Notes under the pieces: model-generated
The model's input: the letters and a program-made list of their open reading frames with translations, nothing else
What the model was told of the DNA's origin: nothing
Databases searched by the model: none
Translations under genes and position numbers: made by a program
Shown: one piece after another, positions 61,188 to 64,000 of the stretch
How the letters are laid out: every line of letters begins with the position of its first letter
How positions within the stretch are numbered: the first letter of the stretch is position 1
Assembly: GCF_003012745.1 (NCBI RefSeq)
Contig: NZ_PXYK01000001.1
Location: forward strand, 291,112 to 355,111
Reading direction: 5' to 3'
DNA from: Kumtagia ephedrae
Lineage (GTDB): Bacteria > Pseudomonadota > Alphaproteobacteria > Rhizobiales > Rhizobiaceae
Length of the DNA: 64,000 nt

Positions 61188-61261
61188 TGGCTGGGGAACC
61201 TGGATTCGAACCAGGACTAACGGAGTCAGAGTCCGCTGGTCTACCGTTAACCTATTCCCCA
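61188..61261 (-). tRNA. tRNA-Gln (anticodon CUG)
   Basis: On the minus strand a 74-nt cloverleaf with encoded CCA. Acceptor TGGGGAA pairs with TTCCCCA, discriminator G, then CCA. The D arm is AGGTTAACGGTAGACC, the anticodon stem-loop CGGACTCTGACTCCG with loop CTCTGAC (anticodon CTG), and the T arm CCTGGTTCGAATCCAGG. It reads CAG codons. Its 3' end faces the CRISPR/IS segment. Confidence 0.95.
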
Positions 61262-61422
61262 GCAGCGCGGCGGAGAGCGCCGCGACCGGTCCGCCGAAGC
61301 GGATGCGCTGCCTTGTATCCGCGACAGCGCAAGAGTCAAGTGCGTGAAACGCGAGATGGTTCCCCCGCCCCTGTCATCGGACGGTGAAGCCGCGACCGGC
61401 TACAGACCGGCGCGCAGAACCT

Positions 61423-62205
61423 TCATTCCGCCTTGCGCAGGCGCCCGCCCTTGCCGTCCGCCTCCGGTACGGCGCGCGAAGCGGCGGGCCGCGGTTCGGG
61501 CGCAGGCGTCCGGTAGAAGGAATAAAGCGTCGGGCCGAACTCGATCGACAGGTTGAAGCGGGCCGGGTCGTCGAATTCCGGCTTCAGCTTGAAATTGACG
61601 TCGCGGGTGACGACCGTCGCCGGCGTCTTCTCGAGGATCGCGTCGCGCAGGTCGGCAGGCAGGTCGAAGCCGGCCGCCGCCGCGAACAGGTCCATGAAGC
61701 GCACCGCGTCGGCGAGCGTTTTGGCCTCGCCAGCCGGGTCGAGCAGATTGATCTTCATGCGGGCGTAGTTGATGCGGCGGCTGGCGCGGCCGCGCAGCAG
61801 ATAGAACACGCTGTTTTGCGGCGCTTCCAAAACCTCTCCGGCCCCGCCGTCGGCGGGGGCCTGGACCAGCGCCATGCATTCCCAGACACCGGCGATCTCG
61901 GCGCCGCGCCAGCCGGAATTGGCGAAACCCGCTTCGTCGAGGCGGTCGCAGACCTGTTCCGGATTGACGCCGATCGCCGACCGGAACGGGTAGGGACTGC
62001 CGGCGACCGTCGACAGGAAGCCGGGACGCCGACGCGGCGGCTCGATTTTCTTCGCCTCGACAATGGCAGCCGGCGGCGGGGCCGGCTCAGGTACCGGATG
62101 CCGGTTGAGAGCTGGGACGATGAGGGCGGCGGCCAGCGCGGCCGGCAGCAGGACCGTCCGCCACCTCGCCTTTCCGCGCAGCCCGTTCGTCCTGCCGCTC
62201 GTCAC
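61423..62205 (-). CDS. Conserved hypothetical membrane-anchored protein
   Basis: A 260-residue protein with one N-terminal membrane anchor (TVLLPAALAAALIVPALNRH) after a basic start (MTSGRTNGLRGKARWR). A Pro-rich linker (PVPEPAPPPAAIVEAKKIEP) leads to a periplasmic domain: NPEQVCDRLDEAGFANSGWR, AGVWECMALVQAP (two Cys, likely a disulphide), VFYLLRGRASRRINYARMKI, FAAAAGFDLPADLRDAILEK and NLSIEFGPTLYSFYRTPAPE. I think this is the rhizobial family called DUF6030, but that is from memory and uncertain. Function unknown. The ATG gives a normal anchor topology. Confidence 0.65.
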   Translation of the reverse strand: MTSGRTNGLRGKARWRTVLLPAALAAALIVPALNRHPVPEPAPPPAAIVEAKKIEPPRRRPGFLSTVAGSPYPFRSAIGVNPEQVCDRLDEAGFANSGWRGAEIAGVWECMALVQAPADGGAGEVLEAPQNSVFYLLRGRASRRINYARMKINLLDPAGEAKTLADAVRFMDLFAAAAGFDLPADLRDAILEKTPATVVTRDVNFKLKPEFDDPARFNLSIEFGPTLYSFYRTPAPEPRPAASRAVPEADGKGGRLRKAE

Positions 62206-62480
62206 CCTGGCTCCGTTTGCCCATCTTTCGCCGGCTTCCGTGCCGGCAGATGCTGTGACCTCAGGTGCTCAAGTCCCCTCACCGGCTCGCTCGCTCGCCA
62301 CTCCCCACCTCAAACCAGGCTGGCGAGCGCCTGTACCGCCACAACCGATTCCTCCCACCGGAAAGGGGCGTGCGAAGCGAGGCGGTGAGGTGTGCGCCCT
62401 CGGCCAAAGCTTGTGACCACTGGTATACCGTTCAACAAAGGCACTGCAAGGAGCCTCGCGGAGCCCCTCCCCCCGCCTGC

Positions 62481-63056
62481 TCAGTCGGCGTGCAGTTTTC
62501 GCGCGATCGCCGGCCCGACCGCAATGTCGCGGAAGCGGGCACGAAATCCGCCGCGCTCCGGCGAGCAGGCCATGACGCCGGCCGAGGCGTCCGCCGCCGG
62601 GAACGGTGCCAGCCGCGCCATCTGCCAGGATGTGCCGCCGAGCCGATACTGGATGCGCACGGCATCGCCATGGCGTGTCAGCCGCATCTCGACCGCGTCG
62701 TCGGGCCGTGCATCGGGCAGCGGTATGACCGACCAGTCCGACACTTCGCGCGTCACGACGACGGAAAAATGCATCATGCCGTCGGTGTATTCGATACCGG
62801 TCTTGATCCAGTTGCGCTCGTCCAGCCTGAGCATCAGCCCGGCCTGGTCGTAAAGCTGTTCGTAATCGCCGACGACGGTCGCCGAAATCGTGAAGTCGCC
62901 CGAAACCGGCGTCAGGAAAGCGTGGCCGCTGTCGCGCACGAAACCGTAAAACGTTTCGCGCCAGAAATCCGTCGCCTTGTCGGTGGCGACGACGAGCGCG
63001 GGCGCGTCGCCTGACCACGAGGCCGGCTCGTTGATCCAGGCATAGGTCCCGCCCAT
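62481..63056 (-). CDS. DUF1349 domain protein (concanavalin-like fold)
   Basis: A 191-residue cytosolic protein of the DUF1349 family, which adopts a beta-sandwich of the concanavalin A/regulator of conjugation type. Motifs: YAWINEPASWSGDAPALVVA, DKATDFWRETFYGFVRDSGH (the conserved TDFWRxTxYGF), YDQAGLMLRLDERNWIKTGI, TREVSDWSVIPL and RGGFRARFRDIAVGPA. The ATG at 63056 is preferred (MGGTYAWINEP); a longer frame from 63098 would overlap the manC stop. It follows manC with 28 bp between, so they may be co-transcribed. Biochemical role unknown. Confidence 0.85.
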   Translation of the reverse strand: MGGTYAWINEPASWSGDAPALVVATDKATDFWRETFYGFVRDSGHAFLTPVSGDFTISATVVGDYEQLYDQAGLMLRLDERNWIKTGIEYTDGMMHFSVVVTREVSDWSVIPLPDARPDDAVEMRLTRHGDAVRIQYRLGGTSWQMARLAPFPAADASAGVMACSPERGGFRARFRDIAVGPAIARKLHAD

Positions 63057-63084
63057 GATCCCCTCCACTTCCGGTCGCGTCGGC

Positions 63085-64000
63085 TCAGCTTCGGCCATAG
63101 ACGTCGTCGAGGCGGACGATGTCGTCCTCGCCGAGATAGTCGCCGGTCTGCACCTCGATCATCACCAGGCGCAGGATGCCGGGATTTTCCAGCCGATGGT
63201 TGGTGCCGGCGGGGATGTAGGTCGACTGGTTGGTGGCCAGCAGCATCTCGGTGTCGCCGTTGACGATGCGGGCGGTGCCGGAGACGACCACCCAGTGCTC
63301 CGAGCGGTGATGATGCATCTGCAGGCTGAGGCGGCCGCCGGGTTTTACCTCGATGCGCTTGATCTTGAAGCGCTCGCCCTCCTCCAGCACGGTGTAGGTG
63401 CCCCAGGGACGGTGCACGGTGCGGTGCAGGCGGGCGGCCTCGTGGCCATCCGCCTTCAGCCGGTTGAACAGCGTCTTCACCTCCTGGGCGCTGTCCTTGC
63501 CGGCGACCAGCAGCGCGTCGGCGGTGTCGACGATGATCAGGTCCTCCACCCCGACCGCGCCGATCAGCCGGCCGCCGCCGGCAATGACGGTGTTGCGCGT
63601 GTCGACCAGCGCCACCTCGCCGGCCAGCCGGTTGCCGGCCTCGTCGGCCGCAAGCAGGTCGGCGAAGGCCGTCCACGAGCCGATGTCGCTCCAGCCGATG
63701 TCGCAGGGCACGACCGACACGTTTTCCGCCTTCTCCAGCACCGCGTAATCGATCGATTCTTTTCGCACCGCGGCAAAGCGGGCCTTGTCGAGCTCGATCT
63801 GGGCGACGCGGTCGCCCTTGACGCGGCGGGCCGCCTTCAGCGCCGCCCGGCAGTCGCGCAAAATGTCGGGGGCCAAGGATTCGAGCAGGCCGAGCATGGT
63901 GCCCGCGGCAAAGCAGAACATGCCGGCGTTCCAGTAGAAGCTGCCGGCGGCGACATAGCTCTCGGCGCGCGCCAGGTCAGGCTTCTCGACGAAGCGCAGC
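63085..64000 (-). CDS. manC: Mannose-1-phosphate guanylyltransferase / mannose-6-phosphate isomerase, C-terminal part
   Basis: The 305 C-terminal residues of a bifunctional ManC-type protein; the N-terminal start lies beyond 64000. It makes GDP-mannose for polysaccharide and lipopolysaccharide synthesis. Visible nucleotidyltransferase end: LRFVEKPDLARAESYVAAGS, FYWNAGMFCFAAGTML, and VPCDIGWSDIGSWTAFADLL. The C-terminal cupin-type isomerase domain shows HRPWGTYTVLEEGERFKIKR, IEVKPGGRLSLQMHHHRSEH (metal-binding His cluster), WVVVSGTARIVNGD and STYIPAGTNHRLENPG. Followed by the DUF1349 gene. Confidence 0.95.
   Translation of the reverse strand, partial: LRFVEKPDLARAESYVAAGSFYWNAGMFCFAAGTMLGLLESLAPDILRDCRAALKAARRVKGDRVAQIELDKARFAAVRKESIDYAVLEKAENVSVVPCDIGWSDIGSWTAFADLLAADEAGNRLAGEVALVDTRNTVIAGGGRLIGAVGVEDLIIVDTADALLVAGKDSAQEVKTLFNRLKADGHEAARLHRTVHRPWGTYTVLEEGERFKIKRIEVKPGGRLSLQMHHHRSEHWVVVSGTARIVNGDTEMLLATNQSTYIPAGTNHRLENPGILRLVMIEVQTGDYLGEDDIVRLDDVYGRS

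Noticed and set aside
61188..61261. tRNA-Gln as an active attachment site of the CRISPR island.
   Set aside because: No integrase gene and no second copy of the tRNA 3' end was found within the window, so only the orientation supports it.

Overview
The window is about 64 kb of GC-rich chromosome from an alphaproteobacterium, almost certainly Hyphomicrobiales (Rhizobiales) and most like the Phyllobacteriaceae (Mesorhizobium, Aminobacter, Nitratireductor relatives). The basis is gene content and families, not a database search: two glutamine synthetases (glnBA and a separate glnII with a DUF2735 gene), paired Brucella-type porins, class II DAHP synthase, an ATP12 chaperone, DUF930 and DUF1349 proteins, and a GyrA with Ala at the position equivalent to E. 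coli Ser83.

Layout. 1-5 kb: gyrA (cut by the window edge), MarC, two Rnk-like proteins, a DUF2306 membrane protein, an exported MTA/SAH-nucleosidase-like protein, ssb. 5-11 kb: a small exported protein, an uncharacterised 375-residue protein, uvrA behind an alphaproteobacterial LexA box, then a two-gene DUF4258 module that sits between the uvrA 3' end and a diverged second copy of that 3' end. 11-16.6 kb: DUF930 protein, a rearrangement scar (vapC remnant joined to another truncated gene), DUF72 protein, diguanylate cyclase, NAD(P)HX repair enzyme. 16.8-25 kb: nitrogen assimilation (glnB-glnA and glnII, each behind a sigma-54 promoter) around a DUF4212/sodium-solute symporter pair and a DnaB-like ATPase. 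25-31.5 kb: an overlapping leftward run (crcB, rluC-like, small membrane protein, EamA, HAD, ATP12), a Pcm-like protein and aroG. 31.5-36.5 kb: pccA and two porins. 37-41.6 kb: glutathione-dependent formaldehyde dehydrogenase, YaiI, DUF1345, a cytochrome b561-like protein with a Tat-exported molybdopterin oxidoreductase, and an XRE regulator. 41.7-46.3 kb: tandem glycine riboswitch and gcvT-gcvH-gcvP. 46.3-50.1 kb: palindromic and structured intergenic DNA, parE, a bestrophin-like protein.

50.1-61.2 kb is the accessory region: a complete type I-C CRISPR-Cas locus (cas3-cas5-cas8c-cas7-cas4-cas1-cas2), a leader, an array of 17 spacers whose distal end is broken, an IS5-family element, gene-poor DNA and tRNA-Gln. 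Three points stand out. cas8c carries a one-base frameshift. An internal start with a strong Shine-Dalgarno lies downstream of that frameshift and should still give the small subunit Cas11c. The array holds two spacer pairs repeated in the same order. The last 3 kb carry a conserved hypothetical gene, a DUF1349 protein and the 3' part of manC.

Most core genes look intact. The clearest signs of transfer or decay are the uvrA 3' junction, the 12.48 kb scar, a gene remnant upstream of cas3, and the CRISPR/IS segment. I found no wholly new defence system; the best leads are the frameshifted I-C locus with a separable cas11c and the uvrA-anchored DUF4258 module.
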